From: Simmondsia chinensis | Taxonomy: Eukaryota > Streptophyta > Magnoliopsida > Caryophyllales > Simmondsiaceae | NCBI GenBank assembly: GCA_018398585.1 | Contig: JAGTTD010000003.1 | Span: 5,960,637 to 6,024,636 of the forward strand | Length of the DNA stretch: 64,000 nt | Direction: 5' to 3' | In this document: piece after piece, positions 34,986-45,624 of the stretch | Position numbering within the stretch: position 1 is the stretch's first letter | Layout: each line of letters starts with the position of its first letter | The notes under the pieces: generated by a model | Told to the model about the DNA's origin: nothing | Databases searched by the model: none | Seen by the model: the letters and a program-made list of their open reading frames with translations, nothing else | Position numbers and translations under genes: made by a program

Positions 34986-36052
34986 TGTTTGCTCTTTTTG
35001 TTTGTTACATGTGTGAATGTGGTCGCCGTAGATACAAATCAAACAAGCGTGCAAATTGGGACTCGTCGTGACTAGGGAGAGAGTTTGAGTTCTGGACCAC
35101 ACATCTTTGACCTTAACCACTCACCTTTTTGAAGAAAAGGGATGGTGCTTTTGGTGAATCTGACTTCGCTTTGCAATTAATATGTGGATTCTGCTTACGC
35201 TCCAATTAAAGAGACTAAATTTTTTTTTTTTTTTTTTTTTATGGATTTTTTGTATACAAGTTTGGTAGAAAAGTAAAAGAATATGGATCTAATAGAAGTA
35301 CAGTTACAGTGATATATTAGGGCCCACATGCACCTTTTCTTGTACACTTAAAAGTCAGGAACTGGGGTGAAGACAAACTCAAGAATTTAGCCATCCACTT
35401 ACGAGCCACGAATTGATTAGATTTTTAGGTCTGGCACCCTTGACTTGTAATTATTCGAATGAGTTAGAACCTGATAAGATTAAGATGGAGCAAACTGTAT
35501 CTGAGTTATTGGATGAGGAAGAGTGCAATCAAGGTCAAATCTTGGGTATCAAAGCCCTTAAAAAATAATGCAATTTTAAGTTCACCTGACTTATAAAGCA
35601 GGGACCCTAATGTTAAGACCAACTCAATCAAAGTCAAGCCTTGGCCATTAAAGCCTTAAACTAACGCCTCAATTCTCAACTCGTTCACTGTGGGAACAGC
35701 TTAAAACAGAGAGTTCATACTTGAAACCCGAAGAGTTATATTACTCTGAAGAAAGCAATAGATTTATGCTATGCTACGTTATACTACTCCTAGGTAAAAA
35801 ACACAAGTGTGCTGTAAACAAACTGGAAGAAGTTTGTACGAGTGGTGCTGGATACTTTATAACTATAATAGTGTCTCTTATTTATTGGAAATAGAAACAA
35901 TTGTTGCATTCTAATTCCCTAGCATTTTCTTTCCACGTTTGCCTCAACATCTAAAGGCCTTATATCTATGAAGGGTGGCCTCACACGACAAGCATGTAAC
36001 ACTTTTCGCCAAAACGACATCGTCCCAACTCCCTAGAGTTTGGGGTGTTTCA
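34986..36052 (-). repeat. 5' LTR (right copy) of the Tat-like element
   Basis: Aligns to 29952-31306 from its first base. It has a T run near 35219-35240 and an internal deletion of about 320 bp at about 35945. Its outer end is blurred (ggggtgtttcaa). Confidence 0.75.
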
Positions 36053-36467
36053 ACTTGTGAATAGTGAAGCTGTTTACTCGACTTTCACTTTTAAGCTTGG
36101 GGTTTTGAATTTGAGTTCATCTTTTTCGAATTCATGTGTTAATGATCCTATTTAGAACAAAAATTATAATCTTTAACGCTATTAAAGAAAAAAATCTTAT
36201 CCTAATTAGGTTTGGACGGTGAGAGGATTCTTTGGTAAGATGTGACATCAACTTCCATGTCTTTTTTTTTTTTTTTTGGCAATAATATTTTAGTGCACCA
36301 ACATTGCAATTACTTGATGTGGAATGGAAGCAAAATCACAAGCATTAACCACTTGTCATCTATTGTTTGTCACCGGCAGCCTCACTCAAAAAGTTTTCAT
36401 TATCGAATCAAATCTTTGATTATGATTGCGATTGTAATCGGTTGGCATAAGTGGGTATCATGAACGG

Positions 36468-36906
36468 TAGGGATCACAATTTGGGCGAGTAAAATTCGTT
36501 ATATTTAGACATTCGTTTTGTTTGAGATGAGTATGAGTAAAAGTAAGGTGCGAAGTCGATACAGGTCGGGTACACATGGCTAATATTTATCACGAGCATG
36601 GGGTGGGTAGAAGTATAATTACACCTACCCCACCCTGCCTCATACCCACCGTACGTGCTTTATTTTGTATTTAATTGACTTTGAAAATAAAAATATGTAC
36701 TTAAAGTTAATTATTCGTATTATTTATCAATTTAATTGGATAATGGTTTGGAACCAGGGTATTGAGTGGGTATTGGATCGGTAATGGATACTCGGTGGAT
36801 GCGCGTAGTTAATGGAGCTGGTATAGGTAAGGTTTGTACCTAATGAAGCGGATATGAGTATCCACTTTATACCCGTGGCAAGTAATATGACGGATTACCA
36901 TCCCTA
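36468..36906. mobile_element. hAT-like MITE
   Basis: Ends TAGGGATCACAAT and its inverted partner attaccatcccta, with G/T-rich gggtattggatcgg-type motifs inside. Flanks share acgg but a clean 8-bp TSD is not seen. A related but end-less stretch lies near 58640-58880. Confidence 0.45.
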
Positions 36907-38558
36907 ACGGAGGGTTAGTTAATGGGTGGTACAAATGTGTTAGAGTCTATTTGATATTTGTTTTTTTGTTATTAGAATTATTAGTCTTTTAGACATTAAA
37001 ACATATTTGTTGAATGATTTTTTTTTTTCTTTTGATTTTGGGTTTGTTGTTTTAAGTTTTTTTTTTTTTTTTTAAAATAAGTTTAAATGAAAATAGAAAA
37101 CCAAAAATTAAAAACAAAAGCTATTTTGAAAACATAATTTTATAATTTCTTAAAAGTCAGAAGCTGCAAATAAAAAACGATACAAAAGATCCCTTAGATT
37201 TTAAGGAGATGTATGTCGCTTTCAAGTGAAAGCTGAAAACCCAGTTGTTTTTTAATTAGATTTTTTGGACAAAAAAATCTAATGAAGAAATAGTTATTTG
37301 AATATACATATATATATATATATATATATATGTATGTGAAATTTCCTTGGGCCTCGACCTAGTTCATTCTCATGCAGTCCCAAATAAAATTTACTATACA
37401 TCGGCTTAGAATTGGGTGAAATAGTCCATTATAATTTTTTGATTGTTAAGTTGATGCTCCGCATCCATACTACATATGGAAACAACAAACAAAGCCCCTA
37501 AGATCCACCCCCAACATAGGCAACGTAGGCATAAATGAACTGAAATTTGATAAAGTAGTCCACTAAACTTATAGGTTAATCAAATTTTTTTTGCAATAAA
37601 CTTATATACAGAGGGTTTGTGTGGCCAAGATCCTTTTTATGAAAGAAGAGTACTTTTTTTTTTTAAGGAAAATATTTTTTTCCCCCTAATATTTGTTGGT
37701 ATTTGGCCTTAAAAAAGGTGTTTTAGAATAGAGGCAAAAACTGTGTTTGTACTTTCAGTAGAAGCAGACAGATAATGCTTTACATTTAAAGGAGAAATAG
37801 AAACAAAATTTAAAAAAATTTTCAGACGAAAATACTTTATTAGAAGCACCTTTTATAAAGTGTTTTTGAAAAAAAAGCAAAATTTCATGGCTTGGCCTTA
37901 CAACACTTTTTTCAACAATTTAAATATGAGCCCGAGAAAATACGATGGTGTAGGGCAAGGACCGCAGACAAAAAAAAGAAAAAAAAAAAAAAGGCACCCA
38001 CAATCAGGACACTAAAACAAACGAACACCTTAACAAGTGCAATTTAATGCTAAAAATACCAAAAATAAAAGCCAAAAGAAAAGGCCAAACGACATTATAT
38101 TATATTTGCTCTAAAACAACCTTGTTTTTATAATTGAGCCCACAAAACAATTCATTCGCGATGAATCACTACAAGAACATAGCATCATTGAGATACGAAA
38201 TTACATAACAGACTTATATTACATAACAGTCTTTATCTGATCAATGAAGTGGTAGATTAGTACACTCAAGTTATTTTATTCTCCACATAATTGAAAGTGT
38301 GAGGACCTTAAAAGTGGACCTACATTTGACAACAATGTCTTTGTCATAATGCAAAATGGGGGAAAGGGACATCCACCAAGAATGATGCCGATTCCATTAT
38401 GCCACTTTGTGAGCAACATCTTCATGCTCCATTCATTTTAATTATATTCCCCTTTCTCTCTTTTTTATAATATTCTTGTATTCACAATGAAATATTTTAT
38501 AATGATATTTTTCTTATAAGAATATTTTGTTAGGGTAATTTTTTTTTATTTTTATAAG
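36907..38558. other. Intergenic DNA, AT-rich
   Basis: Nothing gene-like. Contains a (TA)n run at about 37305-37330 and A/T homopolymers near 37050-37072 and 37968-37992. Confidence 0.45.
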
Positions 38559-38750
38559 TACTAAATTTTACTTGGGTTTTATAAGCCTAGCTTACGGAAT
38601 TGGTATACATGAGATCTACATATAAGTCTAAATTGGGTTCCTTCTTAAAACCAATTGACAATAGATGGAGTAACTCACTAGACTTATAAATTGATATCTT
38701 CATTCTCGCAATATGGTATTCTTGTATTAGATTCACATGCAAAGTTTTCA
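38559..38750 (-). repeat. Diverged TRIM solo LTR
   Basis: About 192 bp resembling the 196-bp LTRs of the TRIM at 56598-57177: cttacggaattggtatacat versus ctatggaattggagcatacg, then aaaaccaattgacaatagat and taactcactagac. Flanks ataag and atcag could be a worn TSD. Confidence 0.55.
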
Positions 38751-38752
38751 AT

Positions 38753-40130
38753 CAGGCCTATAAAAGCCCATCAAAATTTAAGAATAAGCGAGAAAGAGAA
38801 AGCAATGCTCTAGGTGTGTATTGTCTTCTAAAGGCGCAAGACAAAAGCCAAAATCACTTAGTAAAAGAAACATAAATATACATTTCGAAGCCTAATTATA
38901 TATCATGGCCAAAGACATGCATTAGATGCCTAGCATTGACGATTGTCCATGACAAAACTGGCTTCCTCTGAGTATGTAGATAGACGAAATAGCATGGGTC
39001 TGGATTTGAAGGTAGTTATGGAGACTAATTTCCAAAGATTTTCAAATGTAATGATGAATGGAGATACCATCCAACAAGTGCTTAAAATATGTAATATGAT
39101 TCTTAGTTATATGTCATGAAGAATGTGTGACCAATTAAAAGATGAACAAAAATAGTATCTATTTTTCAAATATATGAAAAATAATAATGTGTTCTGAGAT
39201 ATGAAAAACGGGGGTATTAATGTAATAATTGGTTTCCAAATATTATGTCCCTTGAAATATTTTATAAACAAGAAAATCACTATATTTTAGAAAAAGAACG
39301 AGGATAATATGTTTTTTCTATGGAAAAAAAAGGAATTAAGATGTAAAATATTAAAAAAAAATAAAACTAATGAAAGGAAGTGCTTCAATCTCTTTGTAGA
39401 TCATCCAAGGGCATCCCTAAGAAGCCTTCAAAATGTTTTGCCTATAGTGATCCTAAAAGAATCACTTTCTTCCAAAATAAATTCACCAAAGTGTTTTGTC
39501 CTTAAAAATTTTGCCATTTCTTTTCAACCAAATATACCAAGGCCAACATGTTTTGTGAAAATGAGCAATATGGGCATCGGCTATAATGTAGGCGATAGGT
39601 ATGGTGACATGACTTTGGAAAAATGATATGACAGTTGAAAAAATCACATATCAATTGAAAATGTGACATTGAAGATAGGACACATGGCCGAGCAATTAAT
39701 AATGAAGTCTATGTCCATTTTTGTCTTTAAGAACATGCTCACTTCTGTCCTTTTTCAAAAGTTGTTCCCCTTCTTGTACATATATTAAACATTATGTCCT
39801 CATTGATCTTTTATAAACACTACACCATTCAAAATATCTTTGCCTTATTTTACCCAATGACCTTATATAAACCCTATTTTGCTATACATATGCACAGCTA
39901 GTCTCGAGATTTTAGGGACCAAAAGCAAGTTTTAACTGGTGGGACTTTGTTGATAATAGAAGTGTCCAAATTATTTTACGTACATCTCCAATAATCCAAT
40001 ACTTCATATTATAGTATCAACTGACATCTAGATCGTCTATATTAGACATGCGTATATATTTTTAATTCATTATACATAAATTCTTATTTATCTATTTGTC
40101 TGTGGAAATAATTATTATACAAGCACTAAA
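38753..40130. other. Intergenic DNA, no gene seen
   Basis: AT-rich. The ORF at 39309-39626 shows no motif and begins in A-rich sequence. No element ends identified. Confidence 0.4.
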
Positions 40131-40690
40131 AGTAAACTCAATTTACTCCTTGTACTTTTAACTGTATTAATTTAATCTCTACAATTAAATTACGCCAATT
40201 TAATCTTCTTTAAATTAACACTAAATAAACAAAGAAATTTTTAATAGTTGGATCACGAGTGAATTTAAATTGGGTCAATTAATGGATTTATATTGGGTCA
40301 TGTATCATTAATTCAACTTCAATTTTAATACATGACTAAATTAACACAATGTAAATTACATACAAATTAAATGGATTATTTACAGAAAAAGTCTCTTTAC
40401 TTATTGTATCTGTTTAGTCCTTATACTTCTAATTGTATAAATTTAGTCCCTCTATAATTTATGTTGTGTTAATTTAGTCCTATGGCCAAATTAAAATTAA
40501 GTTAATGACGTAATTGTTAATGGCATACTTATATTATACGCAAGTAAACCTCTACAAATCCACACATTGACTTAATTTAATAAAAAATTTATCAAATATA
40601 AATTTTACTTTGAGGACCAAGTTGACACAATATGACTAGTACAGAGACTAAACTAACACAATTAAAAATATAAGGACTAAATTGCATAAT
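40131..40690. repeat. MITE-like inverted repeat cluster
   Basis: Left: caatttactccttgtacttt. Right: inverted counterpart ataaggactaaattgcat. Additional aatttagtccctctat and gtccttatacttctaattgt copies at about 40418-40480 suggest two related MITEs placed side by side. Target duplications not resolved. Confidence 0.5.
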
Positions 40691-41059
40691 GGGTAAAGTA
40701 TTGGGATTTTTGAAGCAGATCTGTTGTACTTGTAGCAGATGTAGATCTGTAATATGCGATGTGGGCATAGATAGATCTTACCTTTTTTTTGGTTTTTGTT
40801 CTGTTTTTGCCTTAATCTCTACCCACTCAGGTGTGGTCTTGGGTTCCGCTTGTGGGACACAGCTTTTTGTATCGCAATTATTTCGCTAATTATTTGAAAG
40901 ATAGGGATCTTTGAAGTAAATAACCCAAACAAAATTAATATAATTAAAAAAAAGTATAAAAATTAGACAGACATAACAATCAAAAAGAACCTAAAGTATT
41001 TTGAAAAGGAACCTTTTCAACGATTTGGAGCATTTACAGCCCTGCTCATAAACCAAACT

Positions 41060-41078
41060 TTGATATTTATATATATAC
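41060..41078 (+). promoter_or_regulatory. TATA box of the small gene
   Basis: A tatttatatatatacac stretch about 40 bp ahead of the ATG at 41115, followed by cttcttgtaacccctgc, a plausible start-site region. Confidence 0.5.
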
Positions 41079-41114
41079 ACTTCTTGTAACCCCTGCATTA
41101 AAAGCCACATAGCA

Positions 41115-41417
41115 ATGAGAGTCAAACACCGTACAGGAGGGTTGACCCCTTACCAGCTCTTCAAGTCGGGTTCAAGCTCGGTTTCCTATGCCAGTATCCC
41201 TAGGAAACCGACAACGTCTATATCAGAATGCTGCCAAGGAGTGTCAAATTTCTTGAAACAGCTTATGTTTAAGATCAGATCACACTGGAAACGCTACTGT
41301 CTGATGCATCAGAAAGGCACCGCCGCGGTTAACTACAGCTATGATGCCCGGAGTTACGCACAGAACTTCGACGATGGCCGTTTGAGCCACGATCGTCGCC
41401 CCAGTTTCGCCTTGTAA
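41115..41417 (+). CDS. Small intronless gene, 100-residue protein of unknown function
   Basis: ATG at 41115 follows a TATA-like site and a short leader, and the frame ends in TAA at 41417. The sequence is codon-rich and higher in GC than its surroundings. The protein is basic, with a Ser-rich N-terminal half (SGSSSVSYASIPRK), a central helix rich in K and W (FLKQLMFKIRSHWKRYC), and a C-terminal block VNYSYDARSYAQNFDDG. That block resembles short plant proteins of unknown function that carry a YSYD..SYxxNFDDG-like end. No signal peptide or membrane span is evident. The DNA directly after the stop founds the tandem repeats at 41630-41930. Confidence 0.68.
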   Translation: MRVKHRTGGLTPYQLFKSGSSSVSYASIPRKPTTSISECCQGVSNFLKQLMFKIRSHWKRYCLMHQKGTAAVNYSYDARSYAQNFDDGRLSHDRRPSFAL

Positions 41418-41629
41418 TTACTCGATCGTGAGAATACCGGTTACTGTACGTCTTATTTTTTTTCTTTTTACATCTGTAAGAAAGGAGCGTTAGGGCTGTC
41501 TCCTAAGAAGGGCTTGCTCTTATGCATCGATCATAACAATAAGGCCTAGATCTAGGTTAGGTTGGGAAAACAAACGGGACATAAAACTAATATTATGACC
41601 CTACTTTGCAACCCGATACGTATTATAGT

Positions 41630-41930
41630 CTGAACTGGGAAATCGTGTGTAGTCGCGAGAATATCTTTCACAGTGCTTATTATCTGAGGAACGAATTGCT
41701 TTCTTTGTTTCTCTTAGGATTTGTAAATTGGAAAGTTGTGTGTATCACGAGAATATCAGTTACAGTGCGTATAATTTGAAGAGGAATTGTTTTCTCATTT
41801 TTCTTAGGTGTGATGAATTGGGAAAAACTGTAGTCATGAGAATATCAGTTACAGTGTGTTTTATCATAATACAAATTGTTTTCTCGCATTTTTTTGAGAG
41901 GTGAATTGGAAAACTGTGTAAGAATGACAT
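41630..41930. repeat. Tandem repeat of about 90 bp
   Basis: The core gagaatatcagttacagtgc recurs at 41657, 41749 and 41838 (spacing 92 and 89), each followed by gaattg...ttttctc. A more distant copy (gagaataccggttactgtac) sits at 41431, just after the stop codon of the small gene. Confidence 0.75.
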
Positions 41931-41970
41931 CATAGATTCAAATCCGCAACCCTACTTACCTCGAGAAATA

Positions 41971-42220
41971 GGGTTTATTTACCAAACACTAATACACCGG
42001 ATCCTATTAGAACTCCGAAGTTAAGCGTGCTTGGGCAAGAGTAGTACCAGGATGGGTGACCTCCTGGACAGTCCTCGTGTTGCCAACCTATAAGGTTGGG
42101 AGTCCTCAAAAACTGCCTCTCGGTAGGGTTACACCGTGAAGGGGTAAGGCTGCATATCCATCCATCCCCTAGACCCCGCTTAGGCGAGAGCCATTGAAGC
42201 ATCGAGTCTTCTGTTGTTGC
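41971..42220 (+). mobile_element. 5S-headed chimeric SINE with complete 5S head
   Basis: The head 41971-42092 covers the full length of 5S rRNA, from gggtttatttaccaaacact and aatacaccggatcctattag through gttaagcgtgcttgggcaag and ggatgggtgacctcctggac to gtcctcgtgttgccaac. The body follows (ctgcctctcggtagg, aaggctgcatatcc, gaccccgcttaggcgagagc) and a tail cttctgttgttgc. The same insertion occurs in copy C of the duplicated segment, so it predates the duplication. Confidence 0.85.
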
Positions 42221-42490
42221 AGAGCTAGATAGTTACATGTTTAACATAATTTTGGTATCTTTATGGTGATGGGAAATTTAAACTTTTAAGTATTTTGTAG
42301 ATAATTTTGTCATGGAAAATTTTTATCTTATTTTTATAATACTTTTGCATAAGTTTGTCATCTTTTTTTGTTTTTTCCCCCCTCTTTACTGAGGAAAAGT
42401 TGATGTCCCCTCGAAATAAATATTTTTGAATGAAACCGAGCTCGTTGTACTCGCGTGTCATATATTTAACACTAACTTCAACTTGGTCAA

Positions 42491-42625
42491 AAAACAACAA
42501 CAACAACAAAGTCCCAATACCACAAGGGCTCCCGCTTGCGCAGGGTCTGGGAGGGGTAGGATGTACGTAGCCTGACCCCATCAAGGTGGGTCCCTAACGA
42601 GAGACTGTTTTCGAGAATCTCTAGC
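42491..42625 (-). mobile_element. Headless TTG-tailed SINE with 15-bp TSD
   Basis: On the minus strand: cgaaaacagtctctcg, caggctacgtacatcc, gaccctgcgcaagcgggagc, ending in (TTG)n. A perfect 15-bp TSD cttcaacttggtcaa lies at 42476-42490 and 42626-42640. The matching place in copy C (about 51434) is empty. No 5S head. Confidence 0.92.
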
Positions 42626-43530
42626 CTTCAACTTGGTCAAGTGTGAGCACAATAAACTTATTTTTAAATGAAATTATTTTCTTTACCTAAAAACCAACAA
42701 TTTTTAACAAAGAATTATGTCTTCGTTTAGAATATTTGAGAAGAAAAATTTTCGGTAAGAAATTAGCTAAGGTCAAGAAGGAGAGCTGAGCGCATTTTGC
42801 ATCCTAATGTCGCAGGGGAAGGAAATGTAGTGGGTGAGTCCATCAATCGTGTCCTACCTTCTGTTCTAGTGTTTCGGGTCCTCTAGCCGTCATATTGTGT
42901 TTGTCAGTTGTCTTCCTTCTTTTATGTTGCTTGTGTTTCATTTCTGTTTTGTTCTCGTGTTTTTGTGAGACACTGTTGTTGCCATGTTATGGGTTACCTT
43001 GGGTATTTTGGCATCTTTTAGCTTTGTCAGGTTTGTGTCCCTAGTGTGGGCTTCTTGGATATGTGTTGTAGGAGTAGCTCTTTTTCTACTTTCATATGAT
43101 TTTCTTAATTCAATTTTTCCTTACAATCTTGTGCATTTTATAGGGATTTTACAAATTATTCAAAACAATTGGCAGAAAATGTTTCCAAAGATGCCCGAAT
43201 GTTCACTTGTATTAACAGGTTGAAAAATTGAAGATCTAGAATTTTAGTTTAGAGTGAGCTTGAGATACAAAATATTTTTATTTTCACTTTACCCAATTTG
43301 TTGGATACATAATTATATAAATGTGTAAATTGAAATAAAATTTATACCCAAAAATCCTCTAAACATAATAAAATCTTTTGAGATAATTTTTTTTAAGATG
43401 CCAAAAGTACATACGTTTGGAAAAGTAGCAATTTATCTAGTCAATTCACATTAAAGTGGAGATTTTCATCGTCCATCAAAATATTCTTATAAAAGTTCCC
43501 AGCGAGTAACATACTTTTAGAATGTTTTAC

Positions 43531-44901
43531 CCAATTGGCATAGTTTTGAAAAAAATTATCAAAATAGCACACTTTTAAAAATATTTATCAAAATGATACC
43601 ATTTACTGTAGCTCATTCAACGTACGCCGTTTGTAACGGCGTACGTCCAGTGAGCAATAAATTTTATTATTTTTTTTACGGAAGCACTGCTAATTTGTAT
43701 TCTAAATTATTGTATTAAAACTATTTTACATAAATAATTCAAAATTTTAATAATTTTTTAAATTTAAAAAAAAAAGTATACTAACTTCATCATGACATTT
43801 TGGTTGTCATGTTATTTTTTTGACTAATTGTCCTGGTCACTTATAAATAGTTGATACCTTTCATGGTCCTTTTCTAAATAATATTTTTCTTCTTGGTCAT
43901 TTTTGTAAAGTATGTTGCCTTTACTGTGTATGATATTATTTTTGAAAACTTTTACCATTTATGTTTTCTTCCAAAAAGTAATATATAATTTTCATGTATA
44001 TAATATTGGCTCAACAAAAATTTAACGAGTACCTAAATGATGAAATGACCCGTATATATTATCGTTATTATTCACTGTATTAAATATAGTAAATAGAAAG
44101 CAAGATACATTCCTAATGTCCCAATGGTACCCTAAAGACTATATTTAATAGGAACATACCCAGTGCCTCAAGGACTCTCGCCTACGCAGGATCCAGGAGG
44201 GTGGATGTATGCAGCCTTCCCCCTTCAGGGTGTTAACCTGAAGAGAGGCTATTTCCCAATGCCCCCAACCTGAGGGTGAGGACTTCCCAGGAGGTCACTC
44301 ATCCTGGTACTACTCTCGCCCAAGCACGCTTAACTTCGGAGTTCTAATGGTACCCATCATTTAGGTACTCGTTAAATTTTTGTTGAGCCAATATTATATA
44401 CATGAAAATTCATTACTTTTTGGATGAAAGCATAAATGGTGAAAGTTTTTAAAAATAATATTATACACAGTAAGGGCAACATACTTTGTAAAAATGACCA
44501 AGAAGAAAAGTATTATTTAAAAAAAAAACCATGAAAGGTATCAACTATATATAAGTGACCAGGGCAATTAGTCAAAAAAATAACATGACAACAAAAAAAG
44601 TATGTGGTAGATGACATAACAATAAAAAAGATGACACATACAATATCATGATGAAGTTAGTATACTTTTATTTAAAAATTTAAAAAATTATTACAATTTT
44701 AAATTATTTATAACGCATTAATTTTTAGAATATAAATTGATTGTGATTCCGTAAAAAAAAAAAAAAAAAAAAACTGTTCACTGGACGTACACCATTACAA
44801 ATGGCGTACGTTGAACGAGCTACAGTAAATGGGGCCATTTTGGTAAATATTTTTAAAAGTGTGCTAGTTTGGTAATTTTTTTTCAAAACTATGCCAATTG
44901 G
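43531..44901. mobile_element. Foldback element with arms of about 500-540 bp
   Basis: The left arm (43531-44041) and right arm (44356-44901) are inverted copies, beginning and ending with ccaattggcatag and ctatgccaattgg. The spacer holds about 90 bp of AT-rich DNA and a SINE inserted later. No ORF. Each arm carries a strong hairpin, so the element could fold at two scales. No TSD is visible; instead it is flanked by a 457-bp direct duplication of host sequence. Confidence 0.82.
44133..44345 (-). mobile_element. 5S-headed chimeric SINE inside the foldback spacer
   Basis: TSD aatggtaccc lies at 44123-44132 and 44346-44355. On the minus strand the head starts inside 5S (agaactccgaagttaagcg), so it is 5'-truncated by about 40 bp. 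It continues with ggatgagtgacctcctggga into actgggaaatagcctct-like body motifs (ttgggaaatagcctctcttc, ggaaggctgcatacatccac). The tail is a degenerate tatgttcctattaaatatag. Confidence 0.85.
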
Positions 44902-44959
44902 ATTTGTGTTGTAGGAGTAGCTCTTTTTCTACCTTCATCTGATTTTCTTAATTCAATTT

Positions 44960-45216
44960 TGATACAATCAATTAGATTGTATCTATAATTGATGAAAAAT
45001 TGATGAGAAAATGAGATTAGAAAGAGAATTAGAGAAGAGAGAGAGAGAATTAGAGTTAGGGTTTAGAGGAAGAGAGAGATAGAGAGAGAAGATATTTTGT
45101 TATTGAATGTCTAATTTGATATTTGTTACAAGTATTTATACTAATTCACCCAACAATTCAACTAACTCAACTAACTCTCCTAATTACACTTTTGTTTAAC
45201 ACTAATACATGTATCA
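44960..45216 (-). repeat. Solo LTR, 257 bp
   Basis: Ends TGATACA and TGTATCA, 5-bp TSD aattt (44955-44959 and 45217-45221). Copy A (about 43105) is an empty site reading attcaatttttcc. A reversed TATA (gtatttatac near 45131) places its promoter on the minus strand. The GA-rich block 45003-45095 would be its leader. Confidence 0.75.
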
Positions 45217-45624
45217 AATTTTCCCTTGCACTCTTGTGCTTTTTATAGGGATTTTACCAATTATTCAAAACAATTGGCAGAAAATGTTTCCAAAGAAGCC
45301 CGAATGTTCATTTGTATTAACGGGTTGAAAAATTGGAGATCTAGAATTTTAGTTTAGAGTGAGCTTGAGATACAAAATATTTTTATTTTTCACTTTACCC
45401 AATTTGTTGGATACATAATTATATAAATGTGTAAATTGAAATAAAATTTATACTCAAAAGTCCTCTAAACATAATAAAATCTTTTGAGATAATTTTTTTT
45501 TAAGATGCCAAAAGTACGTACGTTTGGAAAAGTAGCAATTTGTCTAGTCAATTCACATTAAAGTGGAGATTTTCATCGTCCATCAAAATATTCTTATAAA
45601 AGTTCCCAGCGAGTAACATATTTA

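Larger units (their letters stand above)
29952..36052 (-). mobile_element. Tat-like Ty3 retrotransposon, pol-less, with antisense ORF
   Basis: Direct repeats 29952-31306 and 34986-36052 start with tgtttgctctttttgtttgt. The gag on the minus strand (33028-33520) sets the orientation, so the left copy is the 3' LTR. The polypurine tract (plus-strand ttccccctttt at 31307) abuts it. On the minus strand, DNA just inside the 5' LTR reads tagcgaccacagtgagaga, similar to the start region of Tat/Ogre elements. No RT or integrase motifs were found. A plus-strand ORF with a plant mobile domain lies next to the 3' LTR, the position known for antisense ORFs of Tat elements. No TSD found. Confidence 0.78.
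41838..43518. repeat. Duplicated segment, copy A
   Basis: Matches 48186-48379 plus 50981-52330 (copy C) apart from insertions. It starts within the last 90-bp repeat, contains the 5S-headed SINE at 41971-42220, and continues through a LINE-3'-UTR-like stretch (tgttgttgccatgttatggg, 42975). It breaks off where the foldback element begins. Confidence 0.8.

Noticed and set aside
39309..39626. 105-residue ORF
   Set aside because: Begins in A-rich sequence, no motif, no promoter-like context and composition like the surrounding noncoding DNA.
41971..42220. 5S-like blocks as Cassandra TRIM LTRs
   Set aside because: Cassandra carries 5S sequence inside paired LTRs. Here there are no paired LTRs, TSDs are 10-16 bp rather than 5 bp, and the 3' end is a TTG-tailed SINE body.
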